Positions 1-10,700 of a stretch of 13,512 nt of DNA are shown here, piece after piece. The stretch spans positions 224,203 to 237,714 of the forward strand of contig NW_003149267.1 of NCBI RefSeq assembly GCF_000003605.2, in the 5' to 3' direction. Position 1 is the first letter of the stretch. Each line of letters opens with the position of its first letter. Under the pieces are notes generated by a model. The model saw nothing but the letters and a program-made list of their open reading frames with translations, was not told where the DNA came from and did no database searches. A program made the position numbers and the translations under genes. Source of the stretch: Saccoglossus kowalevskii. Taxonomy: Eukaryota; Hemichordata; Enteropneusta; Harrimaniidae.

Positions 1-49
1 CACAGATCTAAAATGGGAAACGTGAGGGTGGGCATTGCACGGGCACTTT

Positions 50-175
50 AATGTGAAATATAGAAAAACAAGTATATTCGCTGGATTTTATTTTCACGGA
101 ATCATCCCTTCAGCGAAAATAGCGAAAATAAATTCCAAGCGAAAATAAAGTATTCTATGGTATATCATTAAGAAG
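50..175. repeat. AT-rich dispersed repeat, copy 1 (ALG6 intron)
   Basis: The segment beginning AATGTGAAATATAGAAAAAC and continuing GTATATTCGCTGGATTTTA recurs at 2512-2551 with few changes. Its right half (AGCGAAAATAGCGAAAATA, then AAATTCCAAGCGAAAATAAAG) is matched in inverted orientation at 2406-2450. This points to an internally palindromic, AT-rich dispersed repeat. Similar GCGAAAATAAATTCC strings are common, to my knowledge, in mollusc genomes, but I cannot name the family. Confidence 0.6.
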
Positions 176-483
176 CTTTTGATTTGAGTGCCATTTTAGC
201 AGACAAAAAATACTACTCAAGCGCACTTTGCAATATCAAATATAGATTAACTTTGTGTGTCTGTATGTTAATCACAGCAAACATCACAGACCATCACATA
301 CAAATATTAATTTTAAACATTTAATTCAAATACTACATAAAGATGCTTTTGTTGCACATTATAGCCTTGTGGTCTAGAACAGTCTGAAAAAAAGCTGTTG
401 TGTTACCAGTAAATTAATTTAAATGTAAAGCATGGAAAATTGACAAATTACAATAACTTGTTTTCTGTGTTTTCTTTTTTCAG

Positions 484-3115
484 GTAAATTCTTCTTTGAT
501 ATTTTTCTTGTTTTCCTATCAAGTACATGAGAAAAGTATCCTGTTACCTGCCTTGTAAGTATTCATCTGTTATCAAGTGTCAAAACAACCTTGAACTGAT
601 TAATATTTACTGCTTGATTTTTTTTTTGCATTCCTGAAGGCAAAATAAAACATGATATATAAAAGAGACTGTGAATGTGGTTGACTTACAGCAAGTCTCA
701 GAAGTATTGGGGCAGCCAATTTGCAAACTCGCTAGCGAATTGGCTAACTGCTTTGGTTTTGACTAAACGGTTGGCTTTCGAATCTTGCTGGCGTCGTCTT
801 GTGGTCACTCCCACTTAAGGCGAATCTATGTAACAGTAGGGGATGATCCTCATATTTTAGGAGCTATTCAGCGACAGTCTTACAGTTGGAGAGTGATTTC
901 GCTTTCAAATATACTAGGGAAAGTGTTCTATGCTCTTCCTGTCCACAAAAAAACGACGAATAAGGTCGGTTTTTCCAGCGGTTGGCTTAATGTTACCCCA
1001 ACGAATCGTTTGAGTGTGAAGGTTTGTTATTTTCTCCCTGATTTGTAGGAAACTGGTCTCAACTTATCTATTTAGTTTCAAGCAGTGTTTAAAATGGTTA
1101 CCTTCATATAATAAATATCGGTGGATTAATCGTATTTATCATATCATCACTTGTACGCCAGCTGACTGTGACCAGTTTTGGGCTCAAATCATGCAGGGGA
1201 ATCCAGACATGTATCAGGCTGCGTAAAAACATTCTATGTCCCCCAATGCAATATAGAATCCCCAAGAGTGGACGCGATCACAAGCCAGCGCCAGCGAGAT
1301 TCGAAAGCCAACCGTTTAGTCAAAACCAAAGCAGTTAGCCAATTCGCTAGCGAGTTTGCAAATTGGCTGCCCCAATACTTCTGAGACTTGCTGTAAAGGC
1401 GAGCAGACGTCTGGCTTTTGACACTCTGTACATGAAATTTGAGATCTATGAATGAATTCTGTCGATAAAAACAACTTGTATGTGAAATGCCCTAATTATC
1501 GGGTATGAAACGGGCTGTGAAGTAGACAACAAACGTTCCCTTTGCCTGGTGTCATTTTGCTTCTAGAGGGCCAGTCAATGATGTCATCAGTGAACAGTGA
1601 TAATTGAAACCATTCGTTCTTGTATGTCAATCCCATAGAAGTGCTACTATGAAAGACCTTGCTAACGGACAATTTAAAAGTTGAAACATTGTGAGGTGTT
1701 GTGCGTATGAATGCCATAACGATTCATGTTAAGTTTCTCAAAATCCCAAATGAAAAATCATGTTGTTGGTTGCGAGAAATCAACAGAAGAACTAACCTGA
1801 AAGTAAAGACACGTACAGCATTCTAGCTATAGTATAGTACAGCCAGACCTCTCCTCCCCTTTAATTCAGTGTACCATAGATATTATACATTACTTTATAA
1901 CCTAGCATATACATATATTTATATTTTTTGTTTTGTTTTAGGTCTGTCTGTTTGTTGTTGCCAAGAAAACCATTTTTCTGTTTATGGTTTTTGATAATGT
2001 CTACATTTAGGTATGTATTACTGTAGCAGCATTATTTTTCACTGGCGTGTTAATTTCACTGTTTTTGATATTTTGATCGTATTCAGGTTTTAAATTCATG
2101 GATTTTCCAGTGAAACAATGAGTTATATTATAAATTTACATATTCATGTGGATTTAATTTAGATGTTTTCAGTTATCAAACAAAATAAAAAAAAAAATTT
2201 TTTGTTTCAGTATGCTACCTTTATTAATTAAAGATGGTTTAGTCTTACCTTATACCGTCACCATGCTACTATTTCTAATAACTACATGTTATGTAATGGA
2301 TACCAATACATGGAAACTCGCCGTCTTTGAAAATCCACCAACCGAAATCTTAAAGAGTGTTATGACTTTCTCATCAGCTGGTTTTATACAAGCATGGGTA
2401 AGTATATGATATACTGTAAAATACTTTATTTTAGCTGGAATTAATTTTCGTTGAAAAGACTTTTTAAGTGTTTTGTATGGAATTTATTTTCACTGATTTT
2501 TGTCAAGTTGAATGTAAAATATAGAAAAAATAGGTATATTCGCTGGATTTATGATCCATAAATTGATTGAACAGGGGACAATATTACAATTGAGCTTTGT
2601 GACTTAAAATGCCCCCACCCCAAGTTGTTGTTTTTTATTTCAAACTGTCTGAATACACGTTTACATTGCAGTTATTTGTAGCTAGTGATGACTTCCAATG
2701 TGCAAACAAACTCTGACCATCAAATATATCACACAGTAGTCCCCATATATATCGTCAACGTGAAGCCTTTTTTTGTTTGTACATTTCTGAACACATATGC
2801 GTAGGTCTCGTAACCAAGACACAACCATGTGCATCACAACATACTCGCTGCTATTAAATATATCAGTACCTGTAATCAACTACTTACTTTTCTTTTTTTT
2901 ATTTTCAGTTTTATGTTTGTTTGATAGAAATTGGAATCCTGTCTTGGCTGTCTGTATTCAAAGCACCGCCTCCTAAATATCCCGATCTCTGGCCTGTTAT
3001 CATCTCAGTCTTCTGCTGTTTACATTTTCTTGCCTTTCTTGTCTATTTTCATATTGAACAGTTCTTTGGTGAACACTGTGAAACTTTGAAAGCAAAGGGA
3101 ACCAAAAGTGACTAA
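484..3115 (+). CDS. ALG6: ALG6, dolichyl-P-Glc:Man9GlcNAc2-PP-dolichol alpha-1,3-glucosyltransferase, C-terminal four exons (partial)
   Basis: Exons 484-554, 1942-2010, 2211-2397 and 2909-3115 join with compatible phases (split codons for L24 and S47, then a clean codon boundary) into 177 residues ending at TAA 3113-3115. Every junction has an AG acceptor and a GT donor (gtaagt, gtatgt, gtaagt). The product matches my recollection of the C-terminal third of animal ALG6 (about 500 residues, family GT57): VHEKSIL at residues 14-20, STFSMLPLL at 44-52, PPPKYPDL at 129-136 and LAFLVYF at 150-156. The protein is strongly hydrophobic with several membrane segments and a short polar tail ending in KGTKSD. 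ALG6 is an ER multi-pass enzyme that transfers the first glucose from dolichyl-phosphate-glucose to the lipid-linked oligosaccharide before N-glycan transfer. The catalytic N-terminal part lies upstream of the window; bases 1-483 are intron. ALG8 is the closest alternative, but the STFSMLPLL and PPxKxPDL matches favour ALG6. Confidence 0.93.
689..793 (+). repeat. Left terminal inverted repeat of the 689-1393 element
   Basis: 105 bp, paired with 1289-1393. It contains its own subterminal hairpin: CCAATTTGC at 716-724 faces GCGAATTGG at 735-743, around the palindrome TCGCTAGCGA (729-738). Beyond 793 the arms keep a weaker, gapped similarity. Confidence 0.85.
1289..1393 (-). repeat. Right terminal inverted repeat of the 689-1393 element
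   Basis: Reverse complement of 689-793 with a single observed mismatch. It contains the same subterminal palindrome TCGCTAGCGA. Confidence 0.85.
2406..2552. repeat. AT-rich dispersed repeat, copy 2 (last ALG6 intron)
   Basis: The right end (AATGTAAAATATAGAAAAAA, then TAGGTATATTCGCTGGATTTA) matches bases 50-90. The left end (GATATACTGTAAAATACTTT, then ATTTTAGCTGGAATTAATTTTCG) matches the reverse complement of the right part of copy 1. It begins only about 8 bases after the donor of the 2211-2397 exon, so the insertion reaches nearly to the splice site. Confidence 0.55.
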
Positions 3116-3545
3116 CCATCAACGCAGGGTGATACTAGCATAATGCATTTTTAACCTAATGAGAAAACACGAAATATTTTCTGATATAATTCAAAACAAT
3201 TTCAAAGGATTTCTGTCTGATGAAATATTTTAGCTCCCTCAAATTTTAAAATAACTTTCCCTTTTGCAAATTTAAGAGGTACCGTCCCCTGGCCAATATA
3301 TACAATAATGAGATATGTAGTGTGAAATTAAGAATAGACACTAAGTTAGGGGGTTTTGTTTGTCATTGAAGGTTAGTTACATTGTAGGTAGGCTTGTCTA
3401 CAGGATAAGATCCTCTAGGACTCTCAAAATAAAATGTGCGGAATATCTACTTTTAATATTTCATATTTTTAGAAATTTTATTTTCGCACATTTGTGAATG
3501 CAATTTTAACGCAGCAATAAATAATTGTTACTCGTATGTTGGCGA
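3116..3545 (+). other. ALG6 3' untranslated region (probable)
   Basis: AT-rich sequence after the ALG6 stop with no continuing ORF. Two canonical AATAAA hexamers occur, at 3428-3433 and 3516-3521. The second is followed by the T/G-rich TGTTACTCGTATGTTGGCG, a suitable downstream element, which would place the mRNA end near 3535-3545. The end is inferred. Confidence 0.5.
3516..3521 (+). terminator. AATAAA poly(A) signal, likely for ALG6
   Basis: AATAAA about 400 bases after the ALG6 stop codon, followed by a T/G-rich stretch at about 3527-3545. An alternative AATAAA at 3428-3433 has a less convincing downstream element. Confidence 0.45.
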
Positions 3546-3751
3546 TATTCCTTCCATTTAATCTGTTTGTCAACAATATTTAACCACCAGCCTGATAGCT
3601 TTGATATTTGAAGTAGTTACATTACATGATCCTTTTTATTTTGTGATGATTGCTATAATTTGTTTTTTGCAAATATTTTCAAGTTATTCTTGAAAACTGC
3701 TATGATAATATACATTTAGGTTTTGAGTTGAATTATTTGAATTATTTTCTG

Positions 3752-3772
3752 ATTTTATTTTATTTTATTTTA
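3752..3772. repeat. (ATTTT)n microsatellite
   Basis: Four ATTTT units, followed at once by two copies of TATGACATTT (3771-3790). Low-complexity sequence with no sign of function. Confidence 0.8.
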
Positions 3773-4138
3773 TGACATTTTATGACATTTTCTTTGTCAA
3801 GTTTAGTGGAAATTGTTATTCTTTTTCTTCTTTTCGAAAACTACACACCCAATTGCTTTGATACTGTGATATATCTTTCTGTGCTAGTAATTTAATTTTT
3901 AATTTTTAACTTTGTTTTTTCAAAAATGCTATGTCATTTAGGGAGGGCCATAAAAATTGTACATTTTGTATAGTGGTATCATGAGAACAAACAAAATTAA
4001 TTAAACAAAATCAACTAATATTTACAGACAATGGGACAAGTGCAAGCTTTGATTTATAGAAATCTGTGCATATTAAATATTTCACAATTTTTGCACATTG
4101 ATGTTTTAAATGTATTCTAAGTACACATAATAATATGA

Positions 4139-4274
4139 AGTTATTACAAGAACACCACACTAGAATACATGAAGTATGCACAAGGGCAGTACAGTAATCA
4201 TGTTGATAGTCGCACTGCCTACCTGAGTGCATACTTTGCGGTATCCTCATACATCTTTTCCCTGCTTATAATAA
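4139..4274. mobile_element. Foldback (palindromic) element, copy 1
   Basis: An imperfect inverted repeat: the arm with AAGTATGCA faces TGCATACTT, GGGCAGT faces ACTGCCT nearer the centre, and the outer ends carry GTTATTA and TAATAAC. Order and spacing match the better-preserved element at 4734-4868, including the near-shared string GTGCATACTTTG.GGTATC. No coding capacity. Interpreted as an older copy of a ~135-bp MITE-like family. Confidence 0.6.
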
Positions 4275-4422
4275 CATCCCAAAATTGCAACAACAAATGT
4301 TTCACGCTGAGTGACACAATTCAGTTTTCATCATGCGCTCATAGCACTTTTGCGTCTGAAGTAAACAAAAGAAACGCTTCAAATGTCACGTGAATTACAT
4401 TTTCAAAATAAGGCATACATTC

Positions 4423-4456
4423 GAACACGTCCATAACACTTTTGAACACGTCCATA
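4423..4456. repeat. Two-copy short tandem duplication (period 21)
   Basis: GAACACGTCCATA occurs at 4423-4435 and again at 4444-4456. A TATGGACG complement follows at about 4466, so a weak hairpin is possible. No gene is associated. Confidence 0.6.
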
Positions 4457-4733
4457 TGGCATTTTATGGACGAGTAAATTCTATTGTTTTCGGTGTCCGA
4501 TGTACAATAATGTATTTAAATATGGTACAAGATGATTATGTCAATGTCAATTACTACCGTAATTGGATTATAATGGATAAATCGTATTCTGTAGAAATGA
4601 AATAATAACATTGTTAGAGGAAATTTCCCTTCTTCAGTGGTACCATTGCTCACCATAGCTCATTGTAGCAATAATCTACAACGCCATATTGATCGGTTGT
4701 TGCAGCCATTAATATCTGTAATCATCTGATACT

Positions 4734-4868
4734 ATAAGGTTATTACGAAGATACCTCAAAGTATGCAAGAAAACAGTACAGCGGCAGTATCGACCGGTGT
4801 GCAGCGGAGGTCGATGCGACAGCGTACTGTCTGGGTGCATACTTTGAGGTATCTCGTAATAACCTTAT
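4734..4868. mobile_element. Foldback (palindromic) element, copy 2
   Basis: The left arm 4734-4767 (starting ATAAGGTTATTACG, ending AAAGTATGCA) is the reverse complement of 4836-4868 except for one extra base. Inside the ~68-base gap, CAGTAC faces GTACTG, and ATCGACC faces GGTCGAT, so almost the whole element can fold into one long hairpin. It has no ORF that makes sense. It is a MITE-like foldback related to 4139-4274. Confidence 0.8.
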
Positions 4869-5987
4869 TATTATACATCTCTCCCTTCCAGAGATACATC
4901 ATGGGAATGCCAAAATCTAAAAAGTTTAGAACAGAATCAGCAAACTTCTTTGTATGGAGTCAAGTCAAACCCCTATGGCAGCCATGTTGGTTTTTTTATA
5001 TTAGAGGACGCTTACGCGCGTAATCGTTCCATATTTGGAATACACATTCCCTTATATAGTAGAAGAAAAATAAAATACTGCAAAATTACAACACCCTGTA
5101 TCCTATGGCGTTACGGTGACAGATGTATAATAATACAAGATATAAATTGTTTTCAATAAAGATATGTGCATTAATAATTAATTAATTTGCATTATTATAC
5201 AAAGTTATCTTGTATGATGTTTCAAATTAAAAGTGAAGAATAATATATTATTAGAACTGTTGAATGTTTAGTTTTTTAGGGTTCCACCTTATTCTCACCT
5301 GCCTGAGTATCTGTTACTGCAACACTCATAACATACTCTTGCAAAATATGCTGACTAAAAATAAGGCCCGTTTTTTGAGAACTGTAATATGCTTATTCGT
5401 GTGTAAACGTCATGAAAGCAAACGACTAATCTTCGCTTGTTTTAGAACACTGGTTGTCTGTTTTACAAGTAGATTGATGGTCTTTAGGAATGAAATGAAA
5501 TGCATGGGAGTTGAACCTGTAGGTATCATTTACCAACTGGTTTCTTTTAGTAACAATCATGTGTCATAGAGAGTCCGCTATTTTACAACAAATTTGGTTC
5601 CATTCATCTATGCAACCATTGTTTTTGGACGTGCATTGTCCAGCGAGAGTTCAGTCCTTTTACTACATAGTAAAGTCCACAGCACATTGAAAATGTGGTT
5701 GTCTCCAATCACGGCTGCTAATTTAGCAACTATGTGGCAAGTGAATGTTGAAAGAATACGTCCAATTGTATATATCAGGTTATATATATATACCGTGAAA
5801 CTACTCGATACGAAACAATATCGCAAATTATCCATCATTTGGGTGCAGTTCGAAAACTGGGACTTGTGGATTGACCTCTGTGCATCTGTGTGCATTCAGA
5901 ACTGTCTTAGACAACATGCCTGGACCAATTACATTCAAACATCATACATAATATTATACATATGAACATCAATTTATTTCACGATCT
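4869..5987. other. Intergenic sequence without a supportable gene
   Basis: Short ORFs occur here on both strands (for example 5594-5965 on + overlapping 5608-5895 on -), but none has a recognisable domain, a matching splice pattern or a plausible start context. There is an AATAAA at 5155-5160 and a short TA run near 5780-5795. The words CTATGGCAGCCATGTTGG near 4973-4990 resemble the ATGGCC repeat seen at 5988-6345. Confidence 0.5.
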
Positions 5988-6345
5988 GATTCAAGATGGC
6001 CGAATGGCAGCCATTTCTGTACTGCAAAATTTTCAAAGTCGAACATTTCTCGGCTGTTTACAGATGGATTTTGTTCAAACTTGGTATATACTTGGACATT
6101 AGGAAACCTTGATGCACGTCATTTTGTTTTCCGGATAAGATTCAAAATTGCTGACTAGCGGCCTTTGTGTTTTAATGAACACGGTTCTAGTGCCATATCT
6201 CTGACTTGCTTTGACTGATTTTATATATTCATTATACATCATGTCATAGATAAACAGATGCTTGGTTTGACGATCCAATTCAAAATGGCCGACCGGTGGC
6301 CATTTTGTTTTTTATTAATGCTGTTCCAGGGTAATATTTCTCATT
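5988..6345. repeat. Degenerate tandem repeat with ATGGCCGAC-type core, about 2.5 units
   Basis: The core motif recurs three times: GATTCAAGATGGCCGAATGG at 5988, GATTCAAAATTGCTGACTAG at 6139 and AATTCAAAATGGCCGACCGG at 6277. Each is followed by a GGC-GCC-A/TTT string, with spacings of about 151 and 138 bp. Flanking words (TTTGTTCAAACTTGG, then CTTGGACATT; TTTGACTGATTTTATATATTC) also align loosely. This is an old, diverged tandem or dispersed repeat; I recall similar sequences from marine invertebrates. Confidence 0.6.
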
Positions 6346-7480
6346 ATGATACAATAGTATTTGTACTATATTACTACCGGTGTAAACAAAACTATATAAA
6401 TTACCGTAGATTTGATAACTTTTATAAACGGGGACTGTGTCATGCATGGTTTGTTATGTTTTGTTTGTTAGAAAGTTGTATAATTTTGCTCCTCTGATCA
6501 GGTAAACTGTGAGTATTATTTTCCCGTGGACCAGCTAAGGGCCCTCACCTTAAAATAAATGTCTGGTGGGTAGAAGAGTCAGCTGCTATAAGTCTTAGTT
6601 ACAAATAAGTGAAGTATGAAAAACCGACAGTGATGGGCATAAAGTTGGCATACCGGTAATTATTTTTATAAATCAAAGTGGGGGTTAACATTCAAATCTA
6701 CCAATCCTGAAATCATACTGTGACATTACCATTAGATATAATTAATATTAATGAGTTTAAAATTATCCAATCAGCAAGTGAATAAGTTGGTGGCCATTTT
6801 GAATAATTTGGTGGTCGCAGTTGCTATCTCACGTGAAAGCATGTGTGCGTATTATGGGCGTAGGCTCTTGAACCAGGGAGCTCATTACAGCTCCCTGCTT
6901 GAACCAATCATTAATTAAGGTACAGTTTTATGCTCTTCACTGTGTACCGCAATATTGAAAAAAAAAGTATGAACACAAAATTGTAGATAGATCTGTATGT
7001 CAAAAGATCACTCCACGTAGCGGTTACGACGAGGATTCCTTATCCTTATCTAATTTAATGAGCAAAAATTTGCTCACCGTCTATCTGATCATGACCCTCG
7101 CACGTTCCTGTCATTTCATGGGGCGCAAAGAATAATGCTTTATCCCTGTGTTCTATTGAGGAAACTACTCAAAATGAATTGTTGAATATTTTTTCTCAAA
7201 TTATGCACCGCGCAGCAAAATTTTTACCAAAATATCATAAGATAACGGGTGCCGAAATAACCTTACTTTCGACCGGTGAAAAAAAAGAACACTATGGCGA
7301 CAAAGACGCACGAATTTGAAATCCAATAATAATTTGTGTTCAACTGTAGAACAGTCGTATGGCCCAGGTATTTATCATTGGTATATTCACACATTTTTTT
7401 TTTACGTGCTGTAAACATTTTGAACAAAAATGTATGAAATAAAGAGCGTGTTAGTCAACTTTGTGACATTATAGTAATTA
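6346..7480. other. Intergenic sequence, no gene seen
   Basis: AT-rich, stop-dense sequence. Minor structure only: a hairpin at 6874-6897 and a near-palindrome GAGCAAAAATTTGCTC at 7060-7075. An AATAAA at 7438-7443 has no identified upstream gene. Confidence 0.5.
6874..6897. other. Perfect 9-bp stem hairpin
   Basis: CAGGGAGCT and AGCTCCCTG flank the six-base loop CATTAC. GAACC or TTGAACC also occurs just outside both arms, but in direct orientation. There is no T tract or gene to make it a terminator, so its role is unknown. Confidence 0.7.
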
Positions 7481-7487
7481 ATATAGC

Positions 7488-7705
7488 GTACCATATGGTA
7501 CCGTTATGAGATGTATATTCATAAGCGCGGGCTCAATAAAGGTGTGGGTGGTAGGTAGGTAAGGCGTGTCACTGTCCTGTGCCAGTTTTGCTCTATAGTT
7601 ACATAGCCTCATAGTTTTACCATTGGATTTCACGACGCCAGTTCAAACGCCTTTCCGGTATCAGTCCACATTGCACCAACAAGCCATTGTAGGTTGTGGA
7701 CAATA
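7488..7705 (+). promoter_or_regulatory. Probable promoter / 5' leader of the 7706-10929 gene
   Basis: Upstream of the start codon lie a 14-bp perfect palindrome GTACCATATGGTAC (7488-7501), the string GCTCAATAAAGG (7531-7542) and a G/T-rich run, GGTGTGGGTGGTAGGTAGG (7541-7559). CAATAAAGG could act as a weak TATA-like element. Equally, AATAAA followed by G/T-rich sequence looks like a poly(A) signal, though no upstream gene is visible. The transcription start cannot be fixed from sequence. Confidence 0.3.
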
Positions 7706-10700
7706 ATGCCCATCTCATCGAGTAACGCGCGACTGACAAAATCTCTAGAAAGAACGCCGAAACGGCGGAGATACAGACCACCTAAACAAACGCAACTGAC
7801 AATCCTTAAAGGCGAAACATCACAGCAAGCGACGGTGGAAGAAGTGACCGATGTCGAGGCTGCAAGTGGACAGGCGGAAATGATGGGAGGAGGAGCTGTG
7901 CAGGAATCTAGTAGTCGGGAACAAGCAGAAAGCGAACCGACTCAGGGAGAGGGGGACATACTTAAACCTGCAGAGATTGAGGCATCAGGGGTTGACTCAG
8001 ACGTGCATCAACTAGTTGAGCCGATGGGTTTGCAATTAGATAAGTCCAAAGAAGCCGTTATAGTGAGCGAAGATGAACACGAGAAAGGAGCAGACAGATC
8101 AGAAGACAGGTCAGACATTGAATCGGAGGAAGACTCAACTGAGATAATAAGAGAGGGAGACATCTATGAACTGAAGGTAAATTAATGTGTTCCACTTTTA
8201 TACAGATTACTATAAATACCTATCACAATGACGACATCGATCATTATGGTCTATAATGCCCCGCTTTGCAGTTGTCGTCCTATATAATATTTCACAATTA
8301 CCAAAATGGACATAACGAGTTTACATTATTTATAGTAAAACATTGCTATTCCATAATGTATCGCCATAATAATAATACTAAGATTGGCGACATCAGTAGC
8401 CTCATGACAAAGAGACCAACAACTTCGGGGCCAGCAAGCTATTACGGGCCATCCTCTGGCACCGAGACTGTACAACTGAGAACATTATAGTCAGCTTTCT
8501 CAAGATAAGGTCATGTACATGCATTAGTATTCCAAACATTCACCAACACAAATATGGAAAATAATCTAATTTATTTTTTTTCTACTTTTATTTGCTTCTC
8601 AGTTGTTTTTTTCTATTTTCCTGTACGTATTTTTATTCTCACTTTAATTGTTTGTTTGTCTGTATTTACATCTGTATTGCATTTTAGTCAAAATCCTAAT
8701 AGGGATACGAACGCAATAAAGATAATTATTATTACAAACGCAACCTCCAGCCACAGCCCCTCTATAATAGTGGGTCTGTTTTTTCAGCGCTACTTTTATT
8801 ATCCTCTGTGACAGAGAGACTGACAAACTCGATTATAGCATGGGGGTAGAAAAGAGATATTTTCTACCTCCATGATTATAGGGTGGACCTCGCAGAAGTT
8901 TGTCTATATGAAATATCCAGATTATTTCGTAAGCACGTTTCTTCTAGACTAGACAGGTAACCCTATGTGCCTACCATTGTCTTTCAGAGCATGTCAACGA
9001 CTCCGAGCGGTGACAATAATCACAAAATCTCAGTGAACAATGAAAAAGAAGCTTTGCGAATACTGGCAGAGAAATGGCAGTGTATATCATTTTGGATGTT
9101 TATTTTTGGATTACTGGTGGGCGGATTAGTTGTTGGATTAACCGTTGGATTGGCATTGAATACAGAGTTACAAGGTAACATTAAGACAGGCGTTACTCAG
9201 ACTAAAATTGGATTGTGGGTAAGGGGGAATCTCCATTTAAGCCCAATCCACAACAAATTTGCTTTCTGGATAAAAATTACAATGGATAACAAAAGATAGA
9301 TTAACACTGTAAACAAGATAAACAATAGTGTCCCATGATTCCTTGGTGCAATCCCTGGGTTTGGCAGGTTCCCCTTTAACACAACTCTACGCCACCATGT
9401 AGTTTATTTGAATGGCCAGAGCCAACAAACCATCTGTAGATTGGACAACTCGCTTGACTTATTGCACATTTAGACATTTTAAACTGATGCGAGTAGGGTG
9501 CGTTCCCTGCCGACGACGTTAAATCTCGAACCACGATATCTCTAATGTTGAATCGCGATATCTCCATTCTTGAGTCATCATATCTCAAATCTTGAGTTAC
9601 GATATTTCTCATCTTATGTCACAATATTTTCAAATTTCAATATCTTCAATTTGGTATTACGATATCTCCAATCCTAAGTCACGAAATCTCCATTCTTGAG
9701 TCTTATCATTCTTCTTTAGTCTTAATATCTCCAGTATTGATTCTCTATATCATAAATACATGAGTCATGATATCTTCAATCTTGAATCACGATGTCACGA
9801 TGTTTGAGTCATAATATCTCCATGCTCGAGTCATAATATCTTCATGCTTGAGTCATAATATCTCCTAGTTTGAGTCGTAATATCTCCATGTTTGAGCCAT
9901 ATTATCTCCTAGTTTGAGTCATAATAACTTCATGTTTGAGTCATAATATCTCCATGTTTGAGTCATAGCATCTCCATGTTTGAGTCATAATATCTCTATG
10001 TTTGAGTCATAGCATCTCCATATTTGAGTCATAATATCTCCATGTTTGAGTCATAATATCTCCATGTTTGAGTCATAATATCTCCATGTTTGAGCCATAA
10101 TATCTCTATGTTTGAGTCATAATATCTCCATGTTTGAATCATAATATCTCCATGTTGGCGTCATAATATCTCCTAGTTTGAGTCATAATATCTCCATGTT
10201 TGAGTCATAATATTTCCATGTTTGAGTCATAATATCTCCATGTTTGAGTCATAGCATCTCTATGTTTGAGTCATAATATCTCCATGTTTGAGTCATAACA
10301 TCTCCATGTTTGAGTCATAATATCTCCATGTTTGAGTCATAATATCTCCATATTTGAGTCATAATATCTCCATGTTTGAGTCATAATATCTCCATATTTG
10401 AGTCATAATATCTCCATGTTTGAGTCATAATATCTCCATGTTTGAGTCATAATATCTTCATATTTGAGTCATAATATCTCCATGTTTGAGTCATAATATC
10501 TCCATGTTTGAGTCATAATATCTCCATGTTTGAGTCATAATATCTCCATATTTGAGTCATAATATCTCCATGTTTGAGTCATAGCATCTCCATGTTTGAG
10601 TCATAATATCTCCATGTTTGAGTCATTACCTCTATACATACATGTTGTATCTTTCAGAAGCAAGAAAATCTATCGGTGTATGCATACTAGAACTACGAGG

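Larger units (their letters stand above)
689..1393. mobile_element. Non-autonomous TIR DNA transposon (MITE-like) in ALG6 intron
   Basis: The 105-bp left end (689-793) and right end (1289-1393) are reverse complements with one mismatch seen by hand (T at 785 in AATCTTGCTGG against C in the right arm). The ends read CAGCAAGTCTCAG and CTGAGACTTGCTG and are flanked on both sides by TA (687-688, 1394-1395). That is consistent with a TA target-site duplication, as in the Tc1/mariner superfamily. The ~495-bp interior has only short ORFs and no recognisable transposase, so the element would need a transposase supplied elsewhere. It sits in the 1387-bp intron between two ALG6 exons and should be spliced out. 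The superfamily rests on the TA flank alone. Confidence 0.85.

Noticed and set aside
785-1048. 87-residue ORF in the ALG6 intron
   Set aside because: It starts inside the left inverted repeat of the 689-1393 element and has no domain or conserved-looking composition; it is a chance frame in transposon sequence.
4763-5023. 86-residue ORF, possibly with an acceptor at CTTCCAG near 4890
   Set aside because: It begins inside a foldback element, ends in sequence resembling the ATGGC-type repeat, and no upstream donor exon could be found.
5594-5965. 123-residue plus-strand ORF overlapping a 95-residue minus-strand ORF
   Set aside because: Both strands are open over the same bases, neither has a recognisable motif, and no partner exons with good splice sites were found.
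6874-6897. Rho-independent-type terminator
   Set aside because: The hairpin is not followed by a T tract, there is no adjacent gene, and this is eukaryotic DNA.
8967-9299. 110-residue ORF read as a stand-alone small membrane protein
   Set aside because: The membrane segment is better explained as exon 8988-9174, with a tttcag acceptor, a gtaaca donor and phases fitting the exons on either side.
9522-10626. CRISPR array
   Set aside because: The 22-bp units are directly abutting with no unique spacers, and the context is a eukaryotic intron.
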